A stretch of DNA of 64,000 nucleotides, from the NCBI RefSeq assembly GCF_012516315.1, contig NZ_CP051185.1, forward strand, positions 3,539,363 through 3,603,362, given 5' to 3'. The notes beneath the pieces were generated by a model. The model did no database searches. It saw only the letters and a program-made list of their open reading frames with translations, and was not told where the DNA came from. Origin of the DNA: Limnospira fusiformis SAG 85.79. GTDB lineage: Bacteria > Cyanobacteriota > Cyanobacteriia > Cyanobacteriales > Microcoleaceae. Shown here in pieces: positions 9,402 to 17,910 of this stretch; position 1 is the first letter of the stretch; every line of letters begins with the position of its first letter. Both the position numbers and the translations under genes were made by a program.

Positions 9402-10202
9402 ATGCGTTATTCCCGTTCTAATCAGAAATCAGAAGAGTTTAACTTGTGGCCATCTTTTACGGATTTAATGGCTAATTCGTTTATGATTTTGAGCCTATTT
9501 CTGTTGTTAGCAATTATCAAGTCGATATTTATTCAAACGGTTTCTGATGCGACGGCTTCTCGTTCCGAACAATTAGAAGTACAAATGTCGGAATTACAAA
9601 GTAGACTACAACAGCAAACCACTCAGGTGACGGGACTGCAAGGAGAGGTAGCTAGGCTACAAACTGAACTGAGAAATAGAGGCGATCGCATTATGCAATT
9701 ACAGGGAGAAGTGGAACGCCTAAAATCTCCACCAGTGATTGTATTGCGAGATTCATCATCACGAACATTTGACTCCGGTAGTGCGGTGATTTCGTTAGAA
9801 TTAGGTGAGTTTATCGATAATAAATTAGTAGCACAAATTAAGGATTTTGCGGAAGATTATGAGGGATATGTGGTAGAAGTCATCGGTCATACTGACGGAC
9901 AAGTTACAGGGGGCGGTTACAGCAACCTAGACCAAGTATTAGAAGAAGTTGCACGCAATAACCAAGCGGTTACTAGCCTAGTTCCTGGTTCTAATGCGGA
10001 CTTAGGCTTAATGCGCGCTTTATCAGTTGTCCAAAGATTACAGGGAAATGAAGAATTGCAGTCATTAGGATTAACGTTTAAAGCATATTCGGCGGCGCAA
10101 TTATATGAGGCTTCGGGAAATTATGCTTCTATTAACCGCACCTCTGACCCCAGTCGCCGCCGGATTGAAATTCGATTCACTCCCAAAGCTGTGGAACAAT
10201 AA
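9402..10202 (+). CDS. MotB/OmpA-domain protein (ZorB-like)
   Basis: 266 residues. A single N-terminal membrane helix (about 22-44) carries FTDLMANSFMILS, with the aspartate equivalent to the proton-carrying Asp of MotB/ZorB. A coiled coil with repeated LQ heptads spans about 50-110. The C-terminal 150 residues form an OmpA/MotB-type peptidoglycan-binding domain: VEVIGHTDG, then NADLGLMRALSVVQ and RRRIEIRF, the standard motifs. Order, spacing and domain plan with the preceding gene match MotA-MotB, ExbB-ExbD and ZorA-ZorB couples. No ZorC, ZorD or ZorE effector follows; the next genes face the other way. Confidence 0.85.
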   Translation: MRYSRSNQKSEEFNLWPSFTDLMANSFMILSLFLLLAIIKSIFIQTVSDATASRSEQLEVQMSELQSRLQQQTTQVTGLQGEVARLQTELRNRGDRIMQLQGEVERLKSPPVIVLRDSSSRTFDSGSAVISLELGEFIDNKLVAQIKDFAEDYEGYVVEVIGHTDGQVTGGGYSNLDQVLEEVARNNQAVTSLVPGSNADLGLMRALSVVQRLQGNEELQSLGLTFKAYSAAQLYEASGNYASINRTSDPSRRRIEIRFTPKAVEQ

Positions 10203-10203
10203 T

Positions 10204-10584
10204 TTAAGGGTTAAAATGGGTTGTACAAGCCCAGACCTCAATTTTACAGTCTCCTTGACCACAGGCGACAATTGAACGCGCCTCAGCTTCGGCCCTATTT
10301 ACAGCCCAAGCTGATCCAATATTAGAGCCATTAGTGGCGATCGCACCACAACCATTTTTAAACCATACCCGGATCTGACAATCAGCCTGTCCGCAGTATT
10401 CTAGGGCGTAACGTTGGGCTTGGGCGAGTGTGGGGTAGTCATGGGAGTAACCCCAGATAGCGGGGTTAGTGGTTGAAGTAGCGATCGCCCCGTAATGATC
10501 GCGATTTTGGGCAACAATAGCCCCAGTAGTGATACCTTCAAGCGCAATCAGAATTAACCCAGTCAGACTCAAACACTTAATCAT
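10204..10584 (-). CDS. Secreted DUF4189-domain protein
   Basis: 126 residues with a signal peptide (MIKCLSLTGLILIALEGITTGAIVAQ). The rest has two repeats of the DUF4189 type: HYGAIATSTTNPAIWGYSHD with A-QRYALEYC, and CGAIATNGSNIGSAWAVNRA with ARSIVAC. There are six cysteines, likely in disulfides in the periplasm. The domain's function is unknown. Its ATG overlaps the TGA of the upstream kinase gene (ATGA), so the two form an operon read kinase first. It converges on the ZorB-like gene with one base between the stops. Confidence 0.85.
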   Translation of the reverse strand: MIKCLSLTGLILIALEGITTGAIVAQNRDHYGAIATSTTNPAIWGYSHDYPTLAQAQRYALEYCGQADCQIRVWFKNGCGAIATNGSNIGSAWAVNRAEAEARSIVACGQGDCKIEVWACTTHFNP

Positions 10585-12176
10585 CGGACTTGTACAGGTA
10601 GGAAAATAGTCATCACCTTCCCTTGCTGGGGTCGCTGTCGGACAACTAATTTCCCCCCAAGGGCTTGGAACAGATTTTTAGTGACATTTATATTTAAACT
10701 TAGACTACCGGTTTCTGGCTGCACCATCAAGACAGGTCCGATAGATTTTAGGGGAGACTTAGGCGCAACTGTAAAAGGGGAATGAGTTTGGGTGTGAGAA
10801 TGGGACTCTAGCTGCAATTTCAACAACTGTCCGGCGAGTCTTACACCGACTTTAATATGGCTACCAGATGGTAGACTGCGGGTAAAGTTTTCGATCGCCC
10901 CGGTTAGCATTTGGTCTAATAAGGTCGGATCACTAACTACAGAGGGTAATTGTTTGGGTAAAATCACCTCTAGGGTATGATTCCGCTGGCTGGCTTGTTT
11001 TTGCCATCGTGGTAGTCCGTTTTGGAACACATCTCCTAAAGACATGGTGGTTAACTGCACTCCGGTATTGCTAGGAATTTCGCAAGAGGAGGGGGGATTT
11101 GGGGACATTTCCAATTCTACCGCCCGGAAAATCAGGTTAAAGCGATCGATTTGGATGCTACACTCGCGATCAATGGACTCTAAGCGTTTACGGACTACCT
11201 CTGGGTCGAAATTCGGACGCTTCAACAGTAGCCGAGTTAAGGTCAGAATTGTGGTTAAGGGGGTGCGAACTTCATGGGCGATCGCCTGTAATAATTCTGC
11301 CTGGGATTGTCTAATAGTGTAGTCTGTCCCGACTGATGACCCAACTGTTAATAGGTTTTCAGGTGATTGGGGAACAACTACGGTTTCGGAGGGGTTAGTT
11401 TTTGGCTGGGTTGGGCGATCGCATGGTAGGGCTGAGTTTTGCAGCAGCAAACGGCTAAACTGGGTCACAGTTTGATAATGGGGGGCGACTGGGGGAAATT
11501 GTGAGGCGATCGCATCTAGTTGAGTAATATAATGGTGATCGTGACTGGGGACGGTTGAGGACTGTTTAACCATGCGTTGGCGCAACAGCAACAGCGATCG
11601 CTTGACTAGATCTGGATCAAAAGAAAACAAAAACGCCGGATCGTTAGCAGGATTAACCCCTAACACCATCACTAGGCTAAATTCGGCGGTCAAGACTAAA
11701 CAAAATCTCTCCCCCATAAGTGGATCGTCTCCAGATAAGGGAAAAGCTGACTGAAAGGGTAACTGATTAATTTTTTCTGCACAAACGGGAATATCCCCCT
11801 TGTGGGATGCGGGTAATAACCGAAATCCCCTTTCTCTTCCCCATACTGATCCTACAGACCCGAATTGCGATTCACAGGTCAAAATTAGGGTAGTGAAATC
11901 ACTCGCTAGACGGGGATTCATTAATACCGGAGATGGACCAGAGATGACATAACCACGATGGGAATAAGGTGGGGGAATATCGCTGATCAGTTGATTGTCA
12001 TTGGTTGATGAAATTCTCGGATATCTGGGGGGGGTCACTTCTAGGAATTGATTTAAGCTACGAATAGCCCCATACCAGTCGGCTTCGGCTTTCTGGCGGG
12101 AATAACGACTGCGATCGCCTATTAGGGCTTCACTAGCTAAAATTTCGCTTAAAGTTGCTACACTAAAATCACTCAT
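10581..12176 (-). CDS. Sensor histidine kinase, cytoplasmic
   Basis: 531 residues, no membrane helix. About 230 N-terminal residues form an unassigned sensor region that may be of the DICT type common in cyanobacteria. A linker rich in Pro/Ser/Gln precedes the phosphoacceptor helix LLQAIAHEVRTPLTTILTLTR at about 300 (H-E-x-x-T-P intact). The ATPase region is divergent. An N-box-like MLTGAIENFTRSLPSG is present, but canonical D-x-G-x-G and G-x-G boxes are not obvious; the C-terminus has LNINVTKNLFQALGGKL and GKVMTIFLPV. Activity may therefore be weak or need a partner. No response regulator is adjacent. Confidence 0.8.
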   Translation of the reverse strand: MSDFSVATLSEILASEALIGDRSRYSRQKAEADWYGAIRSLNQFLEVTPPRYPRISSTNDNQLISDIPPPYSHRGYVISGPSPVLMNPRLASDFTTLILTCESQFGSVGSVWGRERGFRLLPASHKGDIPVCAEKINQLPFQSAFPLSGDDPLMGERFCLVLTAEFSLVMVLGVNPANDPAFLFSFDPDLVKRSLLLLRQRMVKQSSTVPSHDHHYITQLDAIASQFPPVAPHYQTVTQFSRLLLQNSALPCDRPTQPKTNPSETVVVPQSPENLLTVGSSVGTDYTIRQSQAELLQAIAHEVRTPLTTILTLTRLLLKRPNFDPEVVRKRLESIDRECSIQIDRFNLIFRAVELEMSPNPPSSCEIPSNTGVQLTTMSLGDVFQNGLPRWQKQASQRNHTLEVILPKQLPSVVSDPTLLDQMLTGAIENFTRSLPSGSHIKVGVRLAGQLLKLQLESHSHTQTHSPFTVAPKSPLKSIGPVLMVQPETGSLSLNINVTKNLFQALGGKLVVRQRPQQGKVMTIFLPVQVR

Positions 12177-12496
12177 AGCTTTCTCTCCATCGTTTCCGAT
12201 TGATTAGCGCCATTCATATAATTACCCTGACTCTGGAAAATGAAATACTGAATATGGGTTAACTTATCCTATTTTCAGCATATCTGCTATTATGCTCCAG
12301 TAGATTCGTAGAACCGAACCCGTCACGCCGTAGAAACCGTTCGTTATCCTATTCCCCTCAGCCAGAACCTACCACTACACTGATTCACTCCACCAACAAT
12401 TAAACTTATATCAATTTTGACTAAAATTTACCCGCCACGACGGATATTAGTAATTATCAGTATGATTCAATTTAAAAGTATGTTGAATTTGCGCGA
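12177..12496. other. Spacer upstream of the kinase, no gene seen
   Basis: AT-rich, non-coding on both strands; presumably holds the promoter of the kinase operon. No RNA gene or repeat was recognised before the DUF2887 array spacer begins at about 12497. Confidence 0.5.
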
Positions 12497-12636
12497 CAGC
12501 TAAGGGTAAGATGGCGGCGATCGCTTGCCAATTCTTACCCTACCGAAAAAACAGGTTTTCGGGATATTTATTTGATAGGTAATCTGTTCCCTGTTTTTAC
12601 CCAAAACCCTGGTTAATTAATAGTGATTGGCAAATT

Positions 12637-13542
12637 TTACCCCTCATTAGAATCTTCTAAAATCGGCAGAATTTCATCAACAGGTAAGCCTAAAATTTCG
12701 GCGATCGCTTCCGAAGCATAACCCAGGTTATTCAAACGTAGGACAATGTTTCGCGTGATTTCTTCGCGACCTTCCTGGAGACCTTCCTGGAGACCTTCCT
12801 GGAGACCTTCTAGGCGACCTTCCTGGCGACCTTCCTGGCGACCTTCTAGGCGACCTTCCTGGAGACCTTCTAGGCGACCTTCCTGGAGACCTTCCGTAAA
12901 GGCTTCTTGATAGAAACGAGTTTGTTTTAAATCAGTTAATCCTAACATTCTAGCAATCTCCTCGCGACTAGCTTGGGGTAGTTTATAGACTACAATAGTT
13001 TCGATTAAATCAATGATATCGCGTCTCAGGGGGGCTGGTGGGAGTATTTGTTGAGCTTGTTCAATCAGTTGTTGGGCTGATTCTATAGCTACAGACTCCG
13101 ATGCGACTACTAACTTAATGATACCTACCCCTAAGCCGTTTTCGCCTTCCAACTCGTCTAGGTAAATGCGGGTCACTGCTTCTGAGTTGAGAATTTGGCT
13201 AAAGTGTTGAGACTTTTCGCGCTCTGTGTTACGGTTAGGGTAGATGACTACAACTCTCCAGGGGTAAGGGGGTTGATACTGTCGCAGATAGAGGAAAAGT
13301 TCCGCAAAAATCCGATAGTACAGGTCATCGTCGGGTTGAAATTGTACTTCCGTCAGATAAAAGGGTTGGCTAGGGTTGTCGGTACTGGGAAAGAATAACC
13401 CGTCTAAGCGAAAGGCGAGTTGTTTGACTTCTAGGTTGGTGAATTGATATTGATCAGCTTCTGTGAGAGGAAGGTTCAGCAGTTCAAAGAAGCTGCGCGG
13501 GTATTGTTGGAAGATGCGGTAAAATATGCTATCGGTTTTCAC
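12637..13542 (-). CDS. Rpn/DUF2887 PD-(D/E)XK nuclease-like protein, copy A
   Basis: 301 residues from a GTG start shared by all copies. The nuclease core is FRLDGLFF near residue 47 (catalytic Asp) followed by LTEVQFQPD near 63 (E-x-Q in place of E-x-K, usual in the Rpn group). The Rpn/YhgA-like family is linked to RecA-independent recombination and is often labelled putative transposase, although no mobility is shown here. After a helical region (YKLPQASREEIARMLGL) comes a tail of eleven EG(L/R)(Q/L) tetrapeptides, then a conserved end ITRNIVLRLNNLGYASEAIA. Copy closest to the kinase operon. Confidence 0.85.
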   Translation of the reverse strand: MKTDSIFYRIFQQYPRSFFELLNLPLTEADQYQFTNLEVKQLAFRLDGLFFPSTDNPSQPFYLTEVQFQPDDDLYYRIFAELFLYLRQYQPPYPWRVVVIYPNRNTEREKSQHFSQILNSEAVTRIYLDELEGENGLGVGIIKLVVASESVAIESAQQLIEQAQQILPPAPLRRDIIDLIETIVVYKLPQASREEIARMLGLTDLKQTRFYQEAFTEGLQEGRLEGLQEGRLEGRQEGRQEGRLEGLQEGLQEGLQEGREEITRNIVLRLNNLGYASEAIAEILGLPVDEILPILEDSNEG

Positions 13543-13633
13543 TGGCTTATGGCGAGATTGGTGATCGGAAATTCATTGAACCCTGGCCAATGGGTTGATA
13601 TGACTCTAATAATGCTATAGTAACACCTACTGA

Positions 13634-13723
13634 TTGATAGAAACGAGTTTGTTTTAAATCAGTTAATCCTAACATTCTAGCAATCTCCTCGCGACTAGCT
13701 TGGGGTAGTTTATAGACTACAAT
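13634..13723 (-). pseudogene. 90-bp gene fragment in spacer A/B
   Basis: Encodes the internal segment IVVYKLPQASREEIARMLGL to RFYQ of the neighbouring genes, embedded in the spacer and out of context. The surrounding 82-residue frame (13547-13795) is therefore not a real gene. The segment just upstream of it matches sequence preceding copy E, which lacks the fragment. Confidence 0.8.
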
Positions 13724-13900
13724 AATGCCGGGTGATGTTTTGCTGCTTAGGATGCAGTCATAGCTAAGGGTAAGATGGCGGCGATCGCTTGCCAATTCTT
13801 ACCCTACCGAAAAAACAGGTTTTCGGGATATTTATTTAATAGGTAATCGGTTCCCTGTTTTTACCCAAAAACCTGGTTAATTAATAGTGATTTGCAAATT

Positions 13901-14710
13901 TTACCCCTTATGAGAATCTTCTAAAATCGGCAGAATTTCATCAACAGGTAAGCCTAAAATTTCGGCGATCGCTTCCGAAGCATAACCCAGGTTATTCAAA
14001 CGTAGGACAATGTTTCGCGTGATTTCTTCGCGACCTTCCTGGCGACCTTCCTGGAGACCTTCCGTAAAGGCTTCTTGATAGAAACGAGTTTGTTTTAAAT
14101 CAGTTAATCCTAACATTCTAGCAATCTCCTCGCGACTAGCTTGGGGTAGTTTATAGACTACAATAGTTTCGATTAAATCAATGATATCGCGTCTCAGGGG
14201 GGCTGGTGGGAGTATTTGTTGAGCTTGTTCAATCAGTTGTTGGGCTGATTCTATAGCTACAGACTCCGATGCGACTACTAACTTAATGATACCTACCCCT
14301 AAGCCGTTTTCGCCTTCCAACTCGTCTAGGTAAATGCGGGTCACTGCTTCTGAGTTGAGAATTTGGCTAAAGTGTTGAGACTTTTCGCGCTCTGTGTTAC
14401 GGTTAGGGTAGATGACTACAACTCTCCAGGGGTAAGGGGGTTGATACTGTCGCAGATAGAGGAAAAGTTCCGCAAAAATCCGATAGTACAGGTCATCGTC
14501 GGGTTGAAATTGTACTTCCGTCAGATAAAAGGGTTGGCTAGGGTTGTCGGTACTGGGAAAGAATAACCCGTCTAAGCGAAAGGCGAGTTGTTTGACTTCT
14601 AGGTTGGTGAATTGATATTGATCAGCTTCTGTGAGAGGAAGGTTCAGCAGTTCAAAGAAGCTGCGCGGGTATTGTTGGAAGATGCGGTAAAATATGCTAT
14701 CGGTTTTCAC
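13901..14710 (-). CDS. Rpn/DUF2887 nuclease-like protein, copy B
   Basis: 269 residues, identical to copy A through the nuclease core and helical region, with only three EG(L/R)(Q/E) units. It ends DSHKG instead of DSNEG. GTG start. The difference from copy A in the tail is exactly eight tetrapeptides (32 residues), so the repeat changes length without shifting frame. D and E-x-Q catalytic positions are intact. Confidence 0.85.
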   Translation of the reverse strand: MKTDSIFYRIFQQYPRSFFELLNLPLTEADQYQFTNLEVKQLAFRLDGLFFPSTDNPSQPFYLTEVQFQPDDDLYYRIFAELFLYLRQYQPPYPWRVVVIYPNRNTEREKSQHFSQILNSEAVTRIYLDELEGENGLGVGIIKLVVASESVAIESAQQLIEQAQQILPPAPLRRDIIDLIETIVVYKLPQASREEIARMLGLTDLKQTRFYQEAFTEGLQEGRQEGREEITRNIVLRLNNLGYASEAIAEILGLPVDEILPILEDSHKG

Positions 14711-14801
14711 TGGCTTATGGCGAGATTGGTGATCGGAAATTCATTGAACCCTGGCCAATGGGTTGATATGACTCTAATAATGCTATAGTAACACCTACTG
14801 A

Positions 14802-14891
14802 TTGATAGAAACGAGTTTGTTTTAAATCAGTTAATCCTAACATTCTAGCAATCTCCTCGCGACTAGCTTGGGGTAGTTTATAGACTACAAT
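14802..14891 (-). pseudogene. 90-bp gene fragment in spacer B/C
   Basis: Same fragment as at 13634-13723, in an identical spacer 1168 bp further along. It shows that the spacer with its fragment was duplicated together with the gene. Confidence 0.8.
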
Positions 14892-15068
14892 AATGCCGGG
14901 TGATGTTTTGCTGCTTAGGATGCAGTCATAGCTAAGGGTAAGATGGCGGCGATCGCTTGCCAATTCTTACCCTACCGAAAAAACAGGTTTTCGGGATATT
15001 TATTTAATAGGTAATCGGTTCCCTGTTTTTACCCAAAAACCTGGTTAATTAATAGTGATTTGCAAATT

Positions 15069-15488
15069 TTACCCCTTATTAGAATCTTCTAAAATCGGCA
15101 GAATTTCATCAACAGGTAAGCCTAAAATTTCGGCGATCGCTTCCGAAGCATAACCCAGGTTATTCAAACGTAGGACAATGTTTCGCGTGATTTCTTCGCG
15201 ACCTTCCTGGAGACCTTCCTGGCGACCTTCCTGGAGACCTTCCTGGAGACCTTCTAGGCGACCTTCCTGGCGACCTTCCTGGCGACCTTCTAGGCGACCT
15301 TCCTGGAGACCTTCGGTAAAGGCTTCTTGATAGAAACGAGTTTGTTTTAAATCAGTTAATCCTAACATTCTAGCAATCTCCTCGCGACTAGCTTGGGGTA
15401 GTTTATAGACTACAATAATGCCGGGTGATGTTTTGCTGCTTAGGATGCAGTCATAGCTAAGGGTAAGATGGCGGCGATCGCTTGCCAA
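15069..15488 (-). pseudogene. Truncated Rpn/DUF2887 copy C, fused to spacer sequence
   Basis: 139-residue frame. It starts in spacer sequence (MASDRRHLTLSYDCILSSKT, the same as the 82-residue spacer frames). It joins gene sequence at IVVYKLPQ and then runs in frame through ten EG units to the normal C-terminus DSNKG. The whole nuclease core is missing. It looks like a recombination between the 90-bp spacer fragment and the homologous site in a complete gene. It may be translated as a tail-only protein, but that is speculation. Confidence 0.75.
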
Positions 15489-15598
15489 TTCTTACCCAGT
15501 TTTACCTAAACAACAGCTTTTCGGGATATTTATTTGATAGGTAATCTGTTCCCTGTTTTTACCCAAAACCCTGGTTAATTAATAGTGATTGGCAAATT

Positions 15599-16612
15599 TT
15601 ACCCCTCATTAGAATCTTCTAAAATCGGCAGAATTTCATCAACAGGTAAGCCTAAAATTTCGGCGATCGCTTCCGAAGCATAACCCAGGTTATTCAAACG
15701 TAGGACAATGTTTCGCGTGATTTCTTCGCGACCTTCCTGGCGACCTTCCTGGAGACCTTCCTGGAGACCTTCCTGGAGACCTTCTAGGCGACCTTCCTGG
15801 CGACCTTCCTGGCGACCTTCCTGGAGACCTTCCTGGAGACCTTCTAGGCGACCTTCCTGGCGACCTTCCTGGCGACCTTCCTGGCGACCTTCTAGGCGAC
15901 CTTCCTGGCGACCTTCTAGGCGACCTTCCTGGAGACCTTCTAGGCGACCTTCCTGGAGACCTTCCGTAAAGGCTTCTTGATAGAAACGAGTTTGTTTTAA
16001 ATCAGTTAATCCTAACATTCTAGCAATCTCCTCGCGACTAGCTTGGGGTAGTTTATAGACTACAATAGTTTCGATTAAATCAATGATATCGCGTCTCAGG
16101 GGGGCTGGTGGGAGTATTTGTTGAGCTTGTTCAATCAGTTGTTGGGCTGATTCTATAGCTACAGACTCCGATGCGACTACTAACTTAATGATACCTACCC
16201 CTAAGCCGTTTTCGCCTTCCAACTCGTCTAGGTAAATGCGGGTCACTGCTTCTGAGTTGAGAATTTGGCTAAAGTGTTGAGACTTTTCGCGCTCTGTGTT
16301 ACGGTTAGGGTAGATGACTACAACTCTCCAGGGGTAAGGGGGTTGATACTGTCGCAGATAGAGGAAAAGTTCCGCAAAAATCCGATAGTACAGGTCATCG
16401 TCGGGTTGAAATTGTACTTCCGTCAGATAAAAGGGTTGGCTAGGGTTGTCGGTACTGGGAAAGAATAACCCGTCTAAGCGAAAGGCGAGTTGTTTGACTT
16501 CTAGGTTGGTGAATTGATATTGATCAGCTTCTGTGAGAGGAAGGTTCAGCAGTTCAAAGAAGCTGCGCGGGTATTGTTGGAAGATGCGGTAAAATATGCT
16601 ATCGGTTTTCAC
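15599..16612 (-). CDS. Rpn/DUF2887 nuclease-like protein, copy D (longest repeat tail)
   Basis: 337 residues, with the same core as copies A and B and a tail of twenty EG(L/R)(Q/L/E) tetrapeptides at about residues 218-298. The tail is charged and probably helical or an extended coiled coil. Catalytic D and E-x-Q are intact. The core is indistinguishable from copies A and B by eye, so the copies have either just arisen or are kept alike by gene conversion. GTG start; promoter segment as for the others. Confidence 0.85.
   Translation of the reverse strand: MKTDSIFYRIFQQYPRSFFELLNLPLTEADQYQFTNLEVKQLAFRLDGLFFPSTDNPSQPFYLTEVQFQPDDDLYYRIFAELFLYLRQYQPPYPWRVVVIYPNRNTEREKSQHFSQILNSEAVTRIYLDELEGENGLGVGIIKLVVASESVAIESAQQLIEQAQQILPPAPLRRDIIDLIETIVVYKLPQASREEIARMLGLTDLKQTRFYQEAFTEGLQEGRLEGLQEGRLEGRQEGRLEGRQEGRQEGRQEGRLEGLQEGLQEGRQEGRQEGRLEGLQEGLQEGLQEGRQEGREEITRNIVLRLNNLGYASEAIAEILGLPVDEILPILEDSNEG
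15729..15966 (-). repeat. 12-bp coding minisatellite in copy D
   Basis: Tandem units of GACCTTCCTGGC, with variants ending TGGA and TAGGC, on the plus strand; each encodes one E-G-x-x unit on the minus strand. There are twenty in copy D against 11, 3, 10 and 4 in copies A, B, C and E. The plus-strand reading (W-R-P-S repeats) is an artefact of the repeat. Confidence 0.9.
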
Positions 16613-16703
16613 TGGCTTATGGCGAGATTGGTGATCGGAAATTCATTGAACCCTGGCCAATGGGTTGATATGACTCTAATAATGCTATAGTAACACCTAC
16701 TGA

Positions 16704-16793
16704 TTGATAGAAACGAGTTTGTTTTAAATCAGTTAATCCTAACATTCTAGCAATCTCATGGCGACTAGCTTGGGGTAGTTTATAGACTACAAT
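16704..16793 (-). pseudogene. 90-bp gene fragment in spacer D/E
   Basis: Third copy of the internal-gene fragment, with small differences from the two others (CATGGC for CCTCGC, giving REI to HEI). This spacer has therefore diverged slightly. Confidence 0.75.
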
Positions 16794-16975
16794 AATGCCG
16801 GGTGATGTTTTGCTGCTTACGATGCAGTCATAGCTAAGGGTAAGATGGCGGCGATCGCTTGCCAATTCTTACCCAGTTTTACCTAAACAACAGCTTTTCG
16901 GGATATTTATTTGATAGGTAATCGGTTCCCTATTTTGACCCAAAACCCTGGTTAATTAATAGTGATTGGCAAATT

Positions 16976-17797
16976 TTACCCCTCATTAGAATCTTCTAAA
17001 ATCGGCAGAATTTCATCAATAGGTAAGCCTAAAATTTCGGCGATCGCTTCCGAAGCATAACCCAGGTTATTCAAACGTAGGACAATGTTTCGCGTGATTT
17101 CTTCGCGACCTTCTAGGCGACCTTCCTGGCGACCTTCCTGGAGACCTTCCGTAAAGGCTTCTTGATAGAAACGAGTTTGTTTTAAATCAGTTAATCCTAA
17201 CATTCTAGCAATCTCCTCGCGACTAGCTTGGGGTAGTTTATAGACTACAATAGTTTCGATTAAATCAATGATATCGCGTCTCAGGGGGGCTGGTGGGAGT
17301 ATTTGTTGAGCTTGTTCAATCAGTTGTTGGGCTGATTCTATAGCTACAGACTCCGATGCGACTACTAACTTAATGATACCTACCCCTAAGCCGTTTTCGC
17401 CTTCCAACTCGTCTAGGTAAATGCGGGTCACTGCTTCCGAGTTGAGAATTTGGCTAAAGTGTTGAGACTTTTCACGCTCAGTGTTACGGTTAGGGTAGAT
17501 GACTACAACTCTCCAGGGGTAAGGGGGTTGATACTGTCGCAGATAGAGGAAAAGTTCCGCAAAAATCCGATAGTACAGGTCATCGTCCGGTTGAAATTGT
17601 ACTTCCGTCAGATAAAAGGGTTGGCTAGGGTTGTCGGTACTGGGAAAGAATAACCCGTCTAAGCGAAAGGCGAGTTGTTTGACTTCTAGGTTGGTGAATT
17701 GATATTGATCAGCTTCTGTGGGAGGAAGGTTCAGCAGTTCAAAGAAGCTGCGCGGGTATTGTTGGAAGATGCGGTAAAATATGCTATCGGTTTTCAC
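16976..17797 (-). CDS. Rpn/DUF2887 nuclease-like protein, copy E
   Basis: 273 residues with four EG units. It has a few substitutions relative to A, B and D (PPTEADQ for PLTEADQ near the start, PIDEIL for PVDEIL near the end), so it is the most diverged copy and plausibly the founder. Its upstream region (17798-17890) lacks the 90-bp gene fragment found in the other spacers and leads directly to tldD, which is divergent. Nuclease core D...E-x-Q intact; GTG start. Confidence 0.85.
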   Translation of the reverse strand: MKTDSIFYRIFQQYPRSFFELLNLPPTEADQYQFTNLEVKQLAFRLDGLFFPSTDNPSQPFYLTEVQFQPDDDLYYRIFAELFLYLRQYQPPYPWRVVVIYPNRNTEREKSQHFSQILNSEAVTRIYLDELEGENGLGVGIIKLVVASESVAIESAQQLIEQAQQILPPAPLRRDIIDLIETIVVYKLPQASREEIARMLGLTDLKQTRFYQEAFTEGLQEGRQEGRLEGREEITRNIVLRLNNLGYASEAIAEILGLPIDEILPILEDSNEG

Positions 17798-17910
17798 TGG
17801 CTTATGGCGAGATTGGTGATCGGAAATTCATTGAACCCTGGCAAATGGGTTGATATGACTCTAATAATGTTATAGTAACACCTACTGATTCATCAATATT
17901 GTTATCTATT

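Larger units (their letters stand above)
12497..17880 (-). repeat. Tandem array of Rpn/DUF2887 genes and their spacers
   Basis: Four complete genes (starts at 13542, 14710, 16612 and 17797), one truncated gene (15069-15488) and their nearly identical spacers repeat head to tail on the minus strand. Start-to-start distances are 1168, 1902 (with the partial unit) and 1185 bp. Each spacer contains GGGTAAGAT/ATTCTTACCC arms around a HIP1 octamer and the same upstream promoter segment. Near identity implies recent duplication or gene conversion. Confidence 0.92.

Noticed and set aside
7897..10202. Complete Zorya defence system
   Set aside because: Only ZorA/ZorB-like genes are present; no ZorC, ZorD or ZorE within the window, so only the resemblance is claimed.
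12779..12900. CRISPR-like repetition
   Set aside because: Contiguous 12-bp units without spacers, inside a coding frame; no cas genes.
13547..13795. 82-codon frame, repeated at 14715 and 16617
   Set aside because: Composite of spacer and a 90-bp gene fragment; no start or ribosome site shared with real genes, and only its middle has homology.
15708..15980. 90-codon frame of W-R-P-S repeats
   Set aside because: Antisense reading of the 12-bp coding repeat of copy D; a 12-bp period leaves several frames open by chance.
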